A stretch of 64,000 nt of DNA from Sandaracinaceae bacterium (lineage in GTDB: Bacteria; Myxococcota_A; Polyangia; Polyangiales; JADJQN01). The DNA is taken from contig JADJQN010000001.1 of assembly GCA_016712745.1 (NCBI GenBank), forward strand, positions 1,426,001-1,490,000. Reading direction: 5' to 3'. Shown here one piece after another: positions 25,219 to 33,496 of the stretch. The position numbers and the translations under genes are program-made. Positions within the stretch are counted from its first letter, which is position 1. Each line of letters starts with the position of its first letter. The notes under the pieces were generated by a model. It worked only from the letters and a program-made list of their open reading frames with translations, ran no database searches and had not been told where the DNA came from.

Positions 25219-25563
25219 CTACTTCGGATGAAGTAACCGGTAGAGCATCGCCGCAACGCGGTCGAGCTCGCCTTCGACGCGCAGTGTGCAGGGAGTGTAG
25301 TTCCAAATCCGCGCCATCCGAAGCGCAGCGCGTACTTCGTGAAGAGAGCCCGTCGCGATGCTGAAGTGTCGCCTGCGATTCCCATCACGCACTCCGCTGC
25401 CTTCGGCGAGATTGAGGGCGACGCTCGTCGCTGCGCGCTGAAGTTGGTCTGCAAGATTTCGATCGAAGCGTTTGATATCGCGAACAACAGGTACAAGTTG
25501 CTCAGCGACGGAGTACATGATTTCGAGAGTGAGAAAAGGAGCTGCCGTTTCGCGTTTGGTCAT
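25219..25563 (-). CDS. Four-helix-bundle protein (S23/IVP family), copy b
   Basis: A 114-residue paralogue of copy a. Shared core segments are QLVPVVRDIK, NLADQLQRAATSVALNLAEG, GNRRRHFSIATGSLHEVRAALR and a final YRLLH helix. Sequence between these blocks has diverged strongly, so the pair is not a recent duplication. The ATG (25561-25563) sits inside palindrome 2 at the same relative place as in copy a, and the protein starts MTKRETA against MTPRKTL. The stop at 25219 abuts hexamer array 2. Function unknown; nucleic-acid binding is a family-level inference. Confidence 0.9.
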   Translation of the reverse strand: MTKRETAAPFLTLEIMYSVAEQLVPVVRDIKRFDRNLADQLQRAATSVALNLAEGSGVRDGNRRRHFSIATGSLHEVRAALRMARIWNYTPCTLRVEGELDRVAAMLYRLLHPK

Positions 25564-25671
25564 GCCCTCCCCCCAGTGAAAGGGTCATGCCAGCTCAGCA
25601 CGCATTGAGCACAGAGCGAATGCTGGCGTGAGCCTTTCACCTCCCGGGCCTGACCACACGCGAAACGGCAG
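25542..25671. repeat. 130-bp palindrome 2 containing the start of S23 gene b
   Basis: The outer arms 25542-25567 and 25646-25671 (26 nt) pair with two mismatches, one of them ATG against CTG at the start codon. The inner arms 25576-25594 and 25622-25640 pair over 19 nt with a few mismatches. When reverse-complemented the whole unit aligns along its length with palindrome 1, including the loop segment ATTCGCTCTG and the GTGAAAGG/GTGAAAGA stem start. It differs from copy 1 in the outer stem, where each copy matches its own gene's first codons. Confidence 0.9.
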
Positions 25672-25682
25672 AACCGCGCCCC

Positions 25683-25901
25683 GACTCAGACACGGTCTCA
25701 GACTCGGACACGGACTCAGACTCGGACTCGGACTCGGACTCGGACTCAGACTCGGACTCGGATTCGGACTCAGACACGGATTCGGACACGGACTCGGACA
25801 CGGACACGGACACGGATTCGGACACGGATTCGGACACGGACTCAGACTCGGACTCGGATTCGGACACGGATTCGGACTCAGACTCCGACACGGACACGGA
25901 C
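25683..25901 (+). repeat. Hexamer array 3 (GAY WCG/WCA), 36 units, ending in TAG
   Basis: Hexamers as in arrays 1 and 2 but with several GACTCA and GACACG units and one GTCTCA. On the plus strand the Asp-Ser/Thr frame ends with the stop TAG at 25902-25904, and a C-rich tract follows. The frame is open upstream only to a TGA at 25629-25631 inside palindrome 2, so no normal gene start serves it. It could be the remnant 3' end of an Asp-Ser tailed protein. Confidence 0.9.
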
Positions 25902-25990
25902 TAGGCCCCCCCGCCTCCCCCTCACATACACGCCCTCAGCCCCCCCCGTCCCCCTCGTGACATCGGCGCCTCGCGCCTTATGCTCCGGCC

Positions 25991-27010
25991 ATGAGCTCGC
26001 CCATCCTGCGCACGCAGCCCCTTGGATTTCCGTGGGAAACGTCTGATCCGTTTCTCTTTTGCGTTCATCACGACGACGCCTATCCTGCTGGCAACGAAGA
26101 AATGGGGCCGGCGGTTTCGCTCGAAGGACGCGTGCTCGGCCAAGACTTTGCCGGTCGCGATGGCTTTCGCATGTACCACGGGGAAAAGGTCCCGGGTTTT
26201 CCGCCCCACCCTCATCGCGGTTTCGAGACCGTCACGATCGGTCGTCAGGGCTTCATCGATCATTCTGATTCACTCGGTGCAACAGCGCGCTTCGGTGCGG
26301 GCGATGTTCAATGGATGACGGCGGGGCGCGGCGTCGTTCATTCCGAGATGTTCCCATTGCGCGAGCGCGATAAACCAAACCCTGTTGAGCTATTCCAAAT
26401 TTGGTTGAACCTTCCCGCGGCGAGCAAGCTAGTCGAACCGCACTTCTCAATGTTTTGGAACGAGCGCGTGCCAACACGCACCATGCACGACGCAAACGGG
26501 CGCACGACCGAAGTGCGAGTCGTCGCGGGACGCTTCGAGACAACTGAAGCACTGCCACCCCCACCGAAGTCGTGGGCTGCGAATCCCAACGCCGAGATCG
26601 CCATCTGGACAATCAAGATGGCGCCCAACGCCCAGTGGACTTTGCCGGCCGCGAGCGAAGGGTTGAATCGCAATCTCTATTTCTTCCGAGGTGCAACACT
26701 TCGTCTCGAGGAACAGGAAGTCTCCGTGAGAACGCGAGTCGAGTTAAGGGCGGACACTGCGGTGACCTTGGTGAACGGCCTCCAGGAGAGCGAGTTGCTC
26801 CTGCTGCAGGGACGTCCAATCGGCGAGCCAGTCGTGCAATACGGTCCCTTTGTAATGAACTCGCCGGAAGAAATCCAACAGGCATTCAGCGATTATCGCC
26901 GCACTCAGTTTGGCGGATGGCCATGGCCGAGCAACGAACCGGTGCACGCCCGCGCCGAAGAGCGATTTGCAATCCACGCCGATGGCCGCAAAGACAAGCC
27001 CGCGACCTAG
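25991..27010 (+). CDS. Pirin family protein
   Basis: A 339-residue bicupin of the pirin family. Metal-site and family motifs are plain: PPHPHRGFETVTI, a following DHSDSLG, GDVQWMTAGRGVVHSEMF, then the C-terminal cupin with EPVVQYGPFVMNS and DYRRTQFGGWPW. Pirins bind a single metal (iron-type) through His and Glu residues; some are quercetinase-like dioxygenases and others act in regulation, so the role here is open. It begins 86 bp after the end of hexamer array 3, across a C-rich stretch, and has no strong ribosome-binding site. Confidence 0.94.
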   Translation: MSSPILRTQPLGFPWETSDPFLFCVHHDDAYPAGNEEMGPAVSLEGRVLGQDFAGRDGFRMYHGEKVPGFPPHPHRGFETVTIGRQGFIDHSDSLGATARFGAGDVQWMTAGRGVVHSEMFPLRERDKPNPVELFQIWLNLPAASKLVEPHFSMFWNERVPTRTMHDANGRTTEVRVVAGRFETTEALPPPPKSWAANPNAEIAIWTIKMAPNAQWTLPAASEGLNRNLYFFRGATLRLEEQEVSVRTRVELRADTAVTLVNGLQESELLLLQGRPIGEPVVQYGPFVMNSPEEIQQAFSDYRRTQFGGWPWPSNEPVHARAEERFAIHADGRKDKPAT

Positions 27011-27047
27011 GGCAGCAGGTTCGCGTCGCGCGGAGGCTTTGGTTGGC

Positions 27048-28130
27048 TTAGCGCAACCTGAGTTGCACGGACGCGTCCCAACCGGTGAAACTTGTGCACG
27101 TGTCGTCGGCGGCGAGCAAAACGAAGTAGCCAGCATTTGAAAATGCTGGGCTCGCGAAGAGCAGGTCGCCGGTGAAATTGCCGCTCGCATCGGCGTGCAA
27201 ACACGAGTAGCTCCAATCGCTGGCCGGATTGTACACCGCGAAGAGCACGTTGCTAGTCGGTCCCGCTGTGTGACCAGTAAATGGATAGCTCATGTTGAGC
27301 ATCGCTGTTGTGCAGGGCAGGCCCGGGTCGACCCACACACCGAAGGGCGCGAAGGTATCCCAAGGACAGTCCGAAAACTCGGGCGTGATATCACACGTCG
27401 CTGGTGGCTCGTTGGCGGATGTCAGGTCGATGCCCGCGAAGGCGACGCCATCGCCCATCTCCCCAACCTCTTCGAAGAAGATGGGTTGCGTATAGCCGTA
27501 GACATCGATGACATCGAGATGAAGATGCGGCGCGCTCGAGAAGCCGGTGTTACCGCTGAGACCAATCGGCTCACCCGCGCAAACCACGTCGCCGACATCG
27601 ACGAGGGCTCCGTTCTGCTGCAAGTGATAGTACTGCACGCGAGTGCCATCACCCTGATCGACGGTGACGTAGTTGCCATCGTTCACGCACGACACGTCCG
27701 CGCATCCGCTGTTTGAATCCTCGCGAACTGCAACAACGCGACCGTTGCTTGCCGCGACAATGCTCGTTCCCACAGGTGTTGTGAAATCTAGCGCATGCAC
27801 CTGAGCACCGTTGTGACTGAAGTTACCGTGAGCGCCTTGCCCGATTTCTACGTGCGTACCGCTCGCGAAGGGAAGATGCAGGCGCACGGCCGGGACAACG
27901 ACGCATTGATTGCCCTGTGCCACGGTCCCGACACCGCACGTAACGCCCTCAACTTGAGCCACGCACTGCCCGCCTTCGAGCGCCGTCCCTGGGGCGCAGG
28001 TGACCGGAGCTGCCGCTACGCACATGCCCATGTCTTCGTGAGTGTTGGCGCCGCAAGTCACAGACGCTTCCGAGGCCCCGCAACCGGCCAAGAAGACCCA
28101 CGCTAAAAATCCAAGCGCCGAAAGTTTCAT
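27048..28130 (-). CDS. M23-family (LytM-like) peptidase lipoprotein
   Basis: A 360-residue lipoprotein: signal MKLSALGFLAWVFLAGCGAS with lipobox LAGC (Cys 17). Three short Cys-containing repeats follow (TCGANTHEDMGMCV, TCAPGTALEGGQCV, TCGVGTVAQGNQCV). The M23 domain then runs from about residue 85 to 215, with the zinc-site motifs VHALDF (HxxxD) and APHLHLDV (HxH) and the typical GTSIVAASNGRVV and YYHLQ strands. All expected metal ligands are visible, so it may cleave peptidoglycan cross-links or act as a regulator of such cleavage. A Cys-containing C-terminal domain of about 120 residues is unassigned. It stands alone, divergent from the VC0807-like gene. Confidence 0.9.
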   Translation of the reverse strand: MKLSALGFLAWVFLAGCGASEASVTCGANTHEDMGMCVAAAPVTCAPGTALEGGQCVAQVEGVTCGVGTVAQGNQCVVVPAVRLHLPFASGTHVEIGQGAHGNFSHNGAQVHALDFTTPVGTSIVAASNGRVVAVREDSNSGCADVSCVNDGNYVTVDQGDGTRVQYYHLQQNGALVDVGDVVCAGEPIGLSGNTGFSSAPHLHLDVIDVYGYTQPIFFEEVGEMGDGVAFAGIDLTSANEPPATCDITPEFSDCPWDTFAPFGVWVDPGLPCTTAMLNMSYPFTGHTAGPTSNVLFAVYNPASDWSYSCLHADASGNFTGDLLFASPAFSNAGYFVLLAADDTCTSFTGWDASVQLRLR

Positions 28131-28209
28131 GGTCAGGGATTCTCAGAGCACCGTGTCGATTGGTCAATGTTCTTCTGCAGTGCGTCCGCGGTCGCGCTAC
28201 GCTACCTGA

Positions 28210-28929
28210 ATGCCAGGCCCGCGCGCTCGCAGAGGAACTCCGTGGTGGGCTAACTTACTCTTCAGCGTGGTCCTCCCGTCGCTCGTGCTTTCCAAGCTCA
28301 GCGCTCCTGACCGACTTGGAGTCACCTACGCGCTTGTGCTAGCGGTGCTCTTCCCACTTAGCTTCGGCGTGTACGAAGCCGTCGTCCGACGCAGGCTCAA
28401 TCCTATCGCGCTTCTCGGCCTTGTCAGCACGCTGCTGACGGGCGGAATGGGCCTCATGCTGCTCGACGGATTCTGGTTCGCCGTGAAGGAAGCTTCGGTG
28501 CCCTTCATAGTAGCCGTAGGCATCCTCGTTTCTGCGCGCACGCAACAGCCTTTGGTTACGACTTTCTTCTATGACGAGGGCGTGCTCAACAGAGACCGCA
28601 TCGCGCGTGCGCTTGAAACAGAAGAGAAACGCGTAGAATTCGCCGGAGTCCTTGCGCGCGCGAGCTTGCACTTCGCCGGGGCGTTCTTGCTAAGCGCCGC
28701 TTTGAACTTTGGGCTCGCTCGCATAATCCTCAAATCACAACCCGGCACCGAAGCATTCAACGTCGAGCTCGCGCGTATGACTGCGTTGAGCTGGCCAGTG
28801 ATTGCGCTTCCTTCGATGGTCACAACTGCGGTCGTCATGTGGGTGATGGTTGCCCAACTCCGTCGCATAACTGGCCTCGACTACAATACCTTGCTCAACC
28901 AAGCGGCGGAGACGGACGACGCTGCGTGA
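28210..28929 (+). CDS. VC0807-like integral membrane protein
   Basis: A 239-residue polytopic membrane protein with about six helices (NLLFSVVLPSLVLSKL, GVTYALVLAVLFPLSFGVYE, ALLGLVSTLLTGGMGLMLL, the KEASVPFIVAVGILVSA region, and two more after residue 150). The order of a PSLVLSKL first helix, an Arg-rich loop (VVRRRLNP) and the SARTQQPLV segment resembles the VC0807 / septation-protein-A-like family of unknown function. The gene is monocistronic in appearance, divergent from the M23 lipoprotein gene and convergent with the TPR gene. Confidence 0.72.
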   Translation: MPGPRARRGTPWWANLLFSVVLPSLVLSKLSAPDRLGVTYALVLAVLFPLSFGVYEAVVRRRLNPIALLGLVSTLLTGGMGLMLLDGFWFAVKEASVPFIVAVGILVSARTQQPLVTTFFYDEGVLNRDRIARALETEEKRVEFAGVLARASLHFAGAFLLSAALNFGLARIILKSQPGTEAFNVELARMTALSWPVIALPSMVTTAVVMWVMVAQLRRITGLDYNTLLNQAAETDDAA

Positions 28930-28970
28930 GTCCGCCAGCGCGCTCTCTCAGTTGTGACAGGCGTTACGCC

Positions 28971-31319
28971 CTACTCGCGCTTGGCGTCGGCTGCGCTCGT
29001 CAACTCTTCGCGGCGAGTAAGGAGTAAGCCTCGAGCCGGCCCGTCGCCTACGAGCGCGAGGGCCGAGTCTACCAAGGCGATGGCTTCGTGCCACGCGCCG
29101 GCGCGGGCCGCGCCTTCGATGGCCGCGCGAATGGTTGCTGCATCGTTGCGTGCAACCCCGGCGCGACCGAGCGCAAGCGCCGCCTCGCCCATTTTGTTCT
29201 GAGCGCGATAGAGAGTCGCACTACGCCTCGCGAACGTGGCTCTCGCCGCAGGCGCGTCAGCGGCCTGCTCGAGTGCCTCGAGTTCGTGCGGGTCGTCGAA
29301 CGCGTGGACATGCAGCGCCGCAGTCTCAGCAACGCGAGCCGAAAGCTGTGCGTTATGAGCTCGGTTGGCCGCGATGAGAGCTGCGCCCAAAAGGCTGCGC
29401 GTAACTTCCGGTTCCGGGTCTGATTCGGACAAAAAGGACGCTAGCAAGGACTCCGCCGCCTCAGCGGGAGCCGACGCGTCGCTCGCCATGTCGACGATGC
29501 CACCTGCGTCAAGCTCCGGCACGCGAGTCGAGACCCGCATCCACGTTTCTGCAACGAGCCGAGCCAACCGGGTCTTGTACTCTGAGACGTCCGCGTCGGA
29601 TCCGGTCAAGCGAACGAGTGCGTCGAGGAAGACGCGTGCCGCTGCGGCATCCGCTTGTGCCAAATGAAACTCGACCCCGGCGCGGAGACCGCCCTCCGCT
29701 TCGGCAACGCTGGCGAAGCGCAAGACCTCGTTGAAAGCGCGACGCGCCTCCGTGGTTGCTTCCATCTGCGTATAGCGAACAGCACTCTCCGTGTGCCAGC
29801 GCACATCGTTGGGATTCAAAGTGGCTGCGCTCACGATGCGCGCGAGTGCCGAATCGTAGCGGCCAAGGTGAGTCAGCATCTTAGCCGCGAGCCCATATGC
29901 TTCGGCAGCCGCTTCGGGCCTCTCGTCATCGATCCATGCGAGTGCGGCTCGTTCGTAAGCGAGCAAAGCGGTAGCGGGATTCGCTTCGGCATCCACATCG
30001 CCGAGACGCATCCAGAGCAGCGGGTTTTGAGGATCGAGCCTGGCCGCTTCTTTCCAAAGGCTGCGCGCCGCTGACGATTCACCGAGGCCCAGCAGGGCGT
30101 CCCCCGCATCCATAAGTAGTGCGATTCGTGATTCACGGTCTGGGATGGAGGCCAGCGCGCGGCGCGCAATCTTGTCCACCGACTGTGCGTCGCCGATCAC
30201 GCTTACTGCGCGCAACGCCGCGCTTGCGATTGCGGCATCAGCGGGCGCCCGAGCGCATGCACGTTCCAATAGCTCGGCGCGCACGGCCGCTCGCGCTTCC
30301 GGTTGCGCGGCTGCGGCTAGACGAAGTGCGCTGGCCACAAATTCGTGCACGGCCTCATCGGCGTCCAGATGATGAGCAGCGTTTGCCGCTGCATCGGCGT
30401 CACCGGCCCGCACCGCAAGCCGCAGCGCCACGTCGTAGCCTGCCTCTAACTGCACGTCGGCTTCATCGCCTGCGTCCAGTGCGATGCGAGCCGCATAGCG
30501 CTCTCGCAATGCCCCAAACTTTGCAAAGCTCGGGATATCTGACAACGCCGCGAGGGCTCGCGCGGCCTCGCCTTGAGCGAGCCACGCACGCGCCTGACTT
30601 AGCACGCGCGCCTGCTCGAGCGCACCTGCGTGGGCTTGGGTCGCGGATGCGACGCTCGCGTCGTGAATCAGAACTGCGTGTGCGTTGGGCACGTCGACGC
30701 GCAGATGCAGTGCCCGCTCATCGGGAAGGCGCCATCCATATCGGCACAGCGTCTGCGTGAGGGCAATACGCAACGCACGCTTCCACACAAACACGCCGCG
30801 CTGTTCGTCGAAGCTCGCCGATAGCGCATGCATCGCGCGCGCAATGCGTTGCCACGCGGGAACGCCATCTTCAACGACACGTCGCTCATTTTCGACGAGG
30901 ACGCCGATATCGGCATCAAGAGCCACGACCGTCGCTTCGAACGCAACGACGACGTTATCCTCCATTAATGCGCAAGCAACGCGACCGGATTCATTCACGC
31001 CGTACACACGCAGCACGACGCCCTTCTCTTTGGCGATGCCTAGCAGTTTGGGCAAGTCGAGCTGCATCGATATTGAATCGATGGTCGTGTGGCGTGTGCG
31101 AAAGCGCGCGGCGCCGCCCGCGCCGAGCGATATCGGGAACCGAACGCGGCCAAGTGCCAGCGTGAGGGCACCAATTGAAACAGGCCCCCACGTGTGGACT
31201 TCCGCCAAAGAAAGCAGTCCGCGCCCTCGCTCGAAGCGAATATGAAAGCGTGGTCCCTCAGCCGCCGCGGAGGAACGCGATTTCGATCGCGTAACCGACG
31301 CGGACGAGCCGGCCTTCAT
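28971..31319 (-). CDS. Large TPR-repeat protein
   Basis: A 782-residue cytoplasmic-looking protein, with no signal peptide. The first 250 residues form a domain of strands (FHIRFERGRGLLSLAEVHTWG ...) of unknown type. From about residue 260 to the end there are Ala-rich helical repeats of TPR/SEL type (for example ARSLWKEAARLDPQNPLLWMRLGDVDAE). Such proteins are usually scaffolds. ATG 31319 overlaps the stop of the upstream gene by 4 bp (ATGA), which fixes the start against a 26-codon upstream extension. The two genes probably work together. Confidence 0.82.
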   Translation of the reverse strand: MKAGSSASVTRSKSRSSAAAEGPRFHIRFERGRGLLSLAEVHTWGPVSIGALTLALGRVRFPISLGAGGAARFRTRHTTIDSISMQLDLPKLLGIAKEKGVVLRVYGVNESGRVACALMEDNVVVAFEATVVALDADIGVLVENERRVVEDGVPAWQRIARAMHALSASFDEQRGVFVWKRALRIALTQTLCRYGWRLPDERALHLRVDVPNAHAVLIHDASVASATQAHAGALEQARVLSQARAWLAQGEAARALAALSDIPSFAKFGALRERYAARIALDAGDEADVQLEAGYDVALRLAVRAGDADAAANAAHHLDADEAVHEFVASALRLAAAAQPEARAAVRAELLERACARAPADAAIASAALRAVSVIGDAQSVDKIARRALASIPDRESRIALLMDAGDALLGLGESSAARSLWKEAARLDPQNPLLWMRLGDVDAEANPATALLAYERAALAWIDDERPEAAAEAYGLAAKMLTHLGRYDSALARIVSAATLNPNDVRWHTESAVRYTQMEATTEARRAFNEVLRFASVAEAEGGLRAGVEFHLAQADAAAARVFLDALVRLTGSDADVSEYKTRLARLVAETWMRVSTRVPELDAGGIVDMASDASAPAEAAESLLASFLSESDPEPEVTRSLLGAALIAANRAHNAQLSARVAETAALHVHAFDDPHELEALEQAADAPAARATFARRSATLYRAQNKMGEAALALGRAGVARNDAATIRAAIEGAARAGAWHEAIALVDSALALVGDGPARGLLLTRREELTSAADAKRE

Positions 31320-32455
31320 CGAGTGCCCACGTAAGTCGGCGGGATCTCCAGGGACGGACGATCCTGCCCGGGGACGGCGTCGCGGAAGTTGGTCCATGCT
31401 TCGCCAAGCGCAGCCGACGCCTCTTCACTCACGCCGTACACATTCGCGAGCGGTGCGCCAGCGGCCAGCGCCTCGTCCACGCAAGCCATGGCCGCGACGA
31501 AACGCTTTCGCGCAGCAAAGCATTTCGCCAGCAGCGGCATCACGTCGCGCGCAGGAGCGCCCAGTGCGAGCGCATGACGCAAAATACCGATGGCCTCACC
31601 GTAGCGCTCCCGCGCAACGTGCGATTCACCGAGCCTGCGAAACAAATCGCCACTTCCCTCACCGTCATGGCCCCATTGGATGCCTAGGCGCAGAGTTTCC
31701 TCGGCGGTATCGTGCTGCTGTTGGCGTGCGTATGCTGTACCTAGCAGGCCAAGCGCATGGGCGAGCTGAGCCTTGGACTCCGCGGGAAGCGCTTGGCCTT
31801 CGCCGGTGCGCAGCAATATCGAAAGAGGCCCCGGCCAGTCACCGAGCAGCTCGACCGTCTTTTGGTAGTCTTGCGAGGCCATCGACGCTTCGGCTTGCGC
31901 AACACGGGCGAGGTCAATCGCAAAGGGCGTGGGTTGCGCCCCGATTTCGCTACGCACTCGGTCGCGTATCAATGAGCGGAATTCGCCGAGCGTGAGCTGT
32001 TGCGGGTTGCCTTCAACGTCGACGAGGATCGTTGCTGCCGTTCCCCCGCCGAGACGCAGCTCAAGCAATCCCACTTGATAGATCGCCGAGAGCAGAATGT
32101 TGTGCACGCCGAGAACGCGCTGCGCTTCTTCCGGCGTGCCGAGGGTCGGGTCACCTTCGTCGAACTTCTCGTCGCCGATAAGGGCGGTGGCTAAGCGCTT
32201 GCGAAACTCGCCAAGGCTCAGACTCTGCTCGTCCTTCTCTTCGCCAACTACGAACTCGACCACGGAGGCATCAGGAATGCGGCGGTCGACCGTGAGGGTG
32301 GTGATGCGCACGCCCGCGATGACGCTGAACGCCACGTAGTTCTTCCCGACGAAGTCGCAGAGCTGCGCGAACTCTTTGGACCCACCGCCCACGCGTTCGA
32401 ACCACCCGTCGGCACGAATGGCGGAAAGACTCAGGCTGCGGCGCTCTTCTGGCAC
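31316..32455 (-). CDS. TPR-repeat protein, coupled to the next gene
   Basis: A 379-residue protein starting at GTG 32455. The N-terminal 190 residues contain two similar halves around LSLGEFRKRLATAL and LTLGEFRSLIRDRV, each preceded by Val/Asp-rich strands (VVEFVVGEEKDEQ; ATILVDVEGNPQQ), suggesting an internal duplication. The C-terminal part (about 195-350) has TPR-like helices (AKAQLAHALGLLGTAYARQQ-type, RLGESHVARERYGEAIGIL). No signal peptide. It is translationally coupled to the larger TPR gene through ATGA. Function unknown. Confidence 0.8.
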   Translation of the reverse strand: MPEERRSLSLSAIRADGWFERVGGGSKEFAQLCDFVGKNYVAFSVIAGVRITTLTVDRRIPDASVVEFVVGEEKDEQSLSLGEFRKRLATALIGDEKFDEGDPTLGTPEEAQRVLGVHNILLSAIYQVGLLELRLGGGTAATILVDVEGNPQQLTLGEFRSLIRDRVRSEIGAQPTPFAIDLARVAQAEASMASQDYQKTVELLGDWPGPLSILLRTGEGQALPAESKAQLAHALGLLGTAYARQQQHDTAEETLRLGIQWGHDGEGSGDLFRRLGESHVARERYGEAIGILRHALALGAPARDVMPLLAKCFAARKRFVAAMACVDEALAAGAPLANVYGVSEEASAALGEAWTNFRDAVPGQDRPSLEIPPTYVGTR

Positions 32456-32496
32456 GCGCGCATCATATCACCGAGCTCGCCGTCGCAGGCGAGCAC

Positions 32497-33447
32497 TTAT
32501 TTGCGGCGATACCAATCGAGTGTGCGTAAGAGTCCATCTTCCAGGTCGACTTTGGCGCGGAAGCCAAGGAGGCGCTCGGCCTTCTTCGTGTCAGGGATGC
32601 GCAGCTCCACGTCCGGGAAATCCCAGGGTACAAACTCGATCTGCGACTTGCTTCCCGATAGACGAATGATGAGCTGCGCCAGTTGATAGATCGTAATCGT
32701 GCTGCGCGCGTTGCCGATATTGAAGGATTCGCCAATAGCTTCGTCGCGACTGAGCGCAAGCACGATGCTGTCGACGATATCGTCGATGTAGCACCAGGAG
32801 CGAATCTGATCGCCTTCGTTGTGAATGCGAATGGGCTCGCCCTTGAGTGCGCGCACGACAAACGCGTGCACCGCGCCCTCGCCCACTTGGCCGGGACCGA
32901 AGATATTGAACGGGCGTATCGCGCAGGTCGGAAGTCCGAACTGCTTGTAGTAGTTGTGCGCGAGATGCTCGGTTGCGAGCTTTGAGACAGCGTAGGTCCA
33001 CCGCGCTTCGCCAACCGCACCCAGGCTCGTGACGTCCGCCTCGCGAACGCGAAACGCGTACGAGCCGAAGACTTCGCTCGTCGAGAAGTCGATGAAGCGT
33101 TTGATGCCGCCGTGCGCGACCGACGAACGCAACGCGTTCATCGTGCCCTCGAGGCTTATCTCCATCGTCGGCACCGGATTCTTGAGCACGGTGTCAACGC
33201 CGGCGATCGACGCCATGTGCACAACGTGCGTCGCCCCTTCCATCGCTTTGTGAAGCGCATCGCGGTCGCGAACATCACCTACGATGAGGTGAATATTCGG
33301 ATGCTTGTCGAGGCCTGCCTCAGCGAGAGCATTGCGGCGCAAGCTATCGAAGACCACGATCTGGCATTCGTCGGCGAGACGGCGACACAGCGCCGAACCG
33401 ATAAAGCCCGCTCCACCCGTCATGAAAATGCGCGAATCCTTCAACAT
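32497..33447 (-). CDS. NAD-dependent epimerase/dehydratase (extended SDR)
   Basis: A 316-residue sugar-nucleotide epimerase/dehydratase. The NAD-binding glycine motif TGGAGFIGS lies at residues 11-19, with VFDSLRRNAL setting cofactor preference, DVRDRDALHKAM, and the catalytic YxxxK as YAVSKLATEHLA. RPFNIFGPGQ and the C-terminal EDGLLRTLDWYR complete the UDP-glucose-4-epimerase-like pattern. The exact sugar is not determinable. The start MLKDSRIFMTGG at 33447 is preferred over a 31-residue upstream extension without homology. It is divergent from the TPR lipoprotein operon and 42 bp upstream of the TPR gene pair on its own strand. Confidence 0.93.
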   Translation of the reverse strand: MLKDSRIFMTGGAGFIGSALCRRLADECQIVVFDSLRRNALAEAGLDKHPNIHLIVGDVRDRDALHKAMEGATHVVHMASIAGVDTVLKNPVPTMEISLEGTMNALRSSVAHGGIKRFIDFSTSEVFGSYAFRVREADVTSLGAVGEARWTYAVSKLATEHLAHNYYKQFGLPTCAIRPFNIFGPGQVGEGAVHAFVVRALKGEPIRIHNEGDQIRSWCYIDDIVDSIVLALSRDEAIGESFNIGNARSTITIYQLAQLIIRLSGSKSQIEFVPWDFPDVELRIPDTKKAERLLGFRAKVDLEDGLLRTLDWYRRK

Positions 33448-33496
33448 GGGCCGAGCGCTAACACGGAGGCGGCAGCCTTGTCGACGACTTCTGCCT

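Larger units (their letters stand above)
24345..25904. mobile_element. Composite S23 element: two four-helix-bundle genes, two palindromes, three hexamer arrays
   Basis: The order is array 1, palindrome 1, S23 gene (plus), array 2, S23 gene (minus), palindrome 2 in reverse orientation, array 3. The whole is a near-symmetrical inverted pair. Both palindromes are 130 bp and clearly homologous when one is reverse-complemented. Both genes begin with MT-x-R-x-T inside the outer stem. No transposase, integrase, reverse transcriptase or rRNA sequence is present. Calling it a mobile element is inference from the repeated, self-contained modular structure; no target-site duplication was identified. 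Confidence 0.5.

Noticed and set aside
24257..25897. Long frames through the arrays (Ser-Glu, Arg-Ile/Arg-Val, Asn-Pro-Cys, Leu-Gly-His repeats)
   Set aside because: They arise because the hexamer has no stops in most frames; they have no domains and mostly no convincing starts.
24345..25901. CRISPR array
   Set aside because: The repeats are continuous 6-bp units with no unique spacers and no cas genes nearby.
24345..25904. 23S rRNA intervening sequence
   Set aside because: S23 proteins are typical of these, but the flanks are a lipoprotein gene and a pirin gene, with no rRNA sequence.
24345..25904. Diversity-generating retroelement
   Set aside because: S23 proteins resemble Avd, but there is no reverse transcriptase and no template/variable repeat pair in the window.
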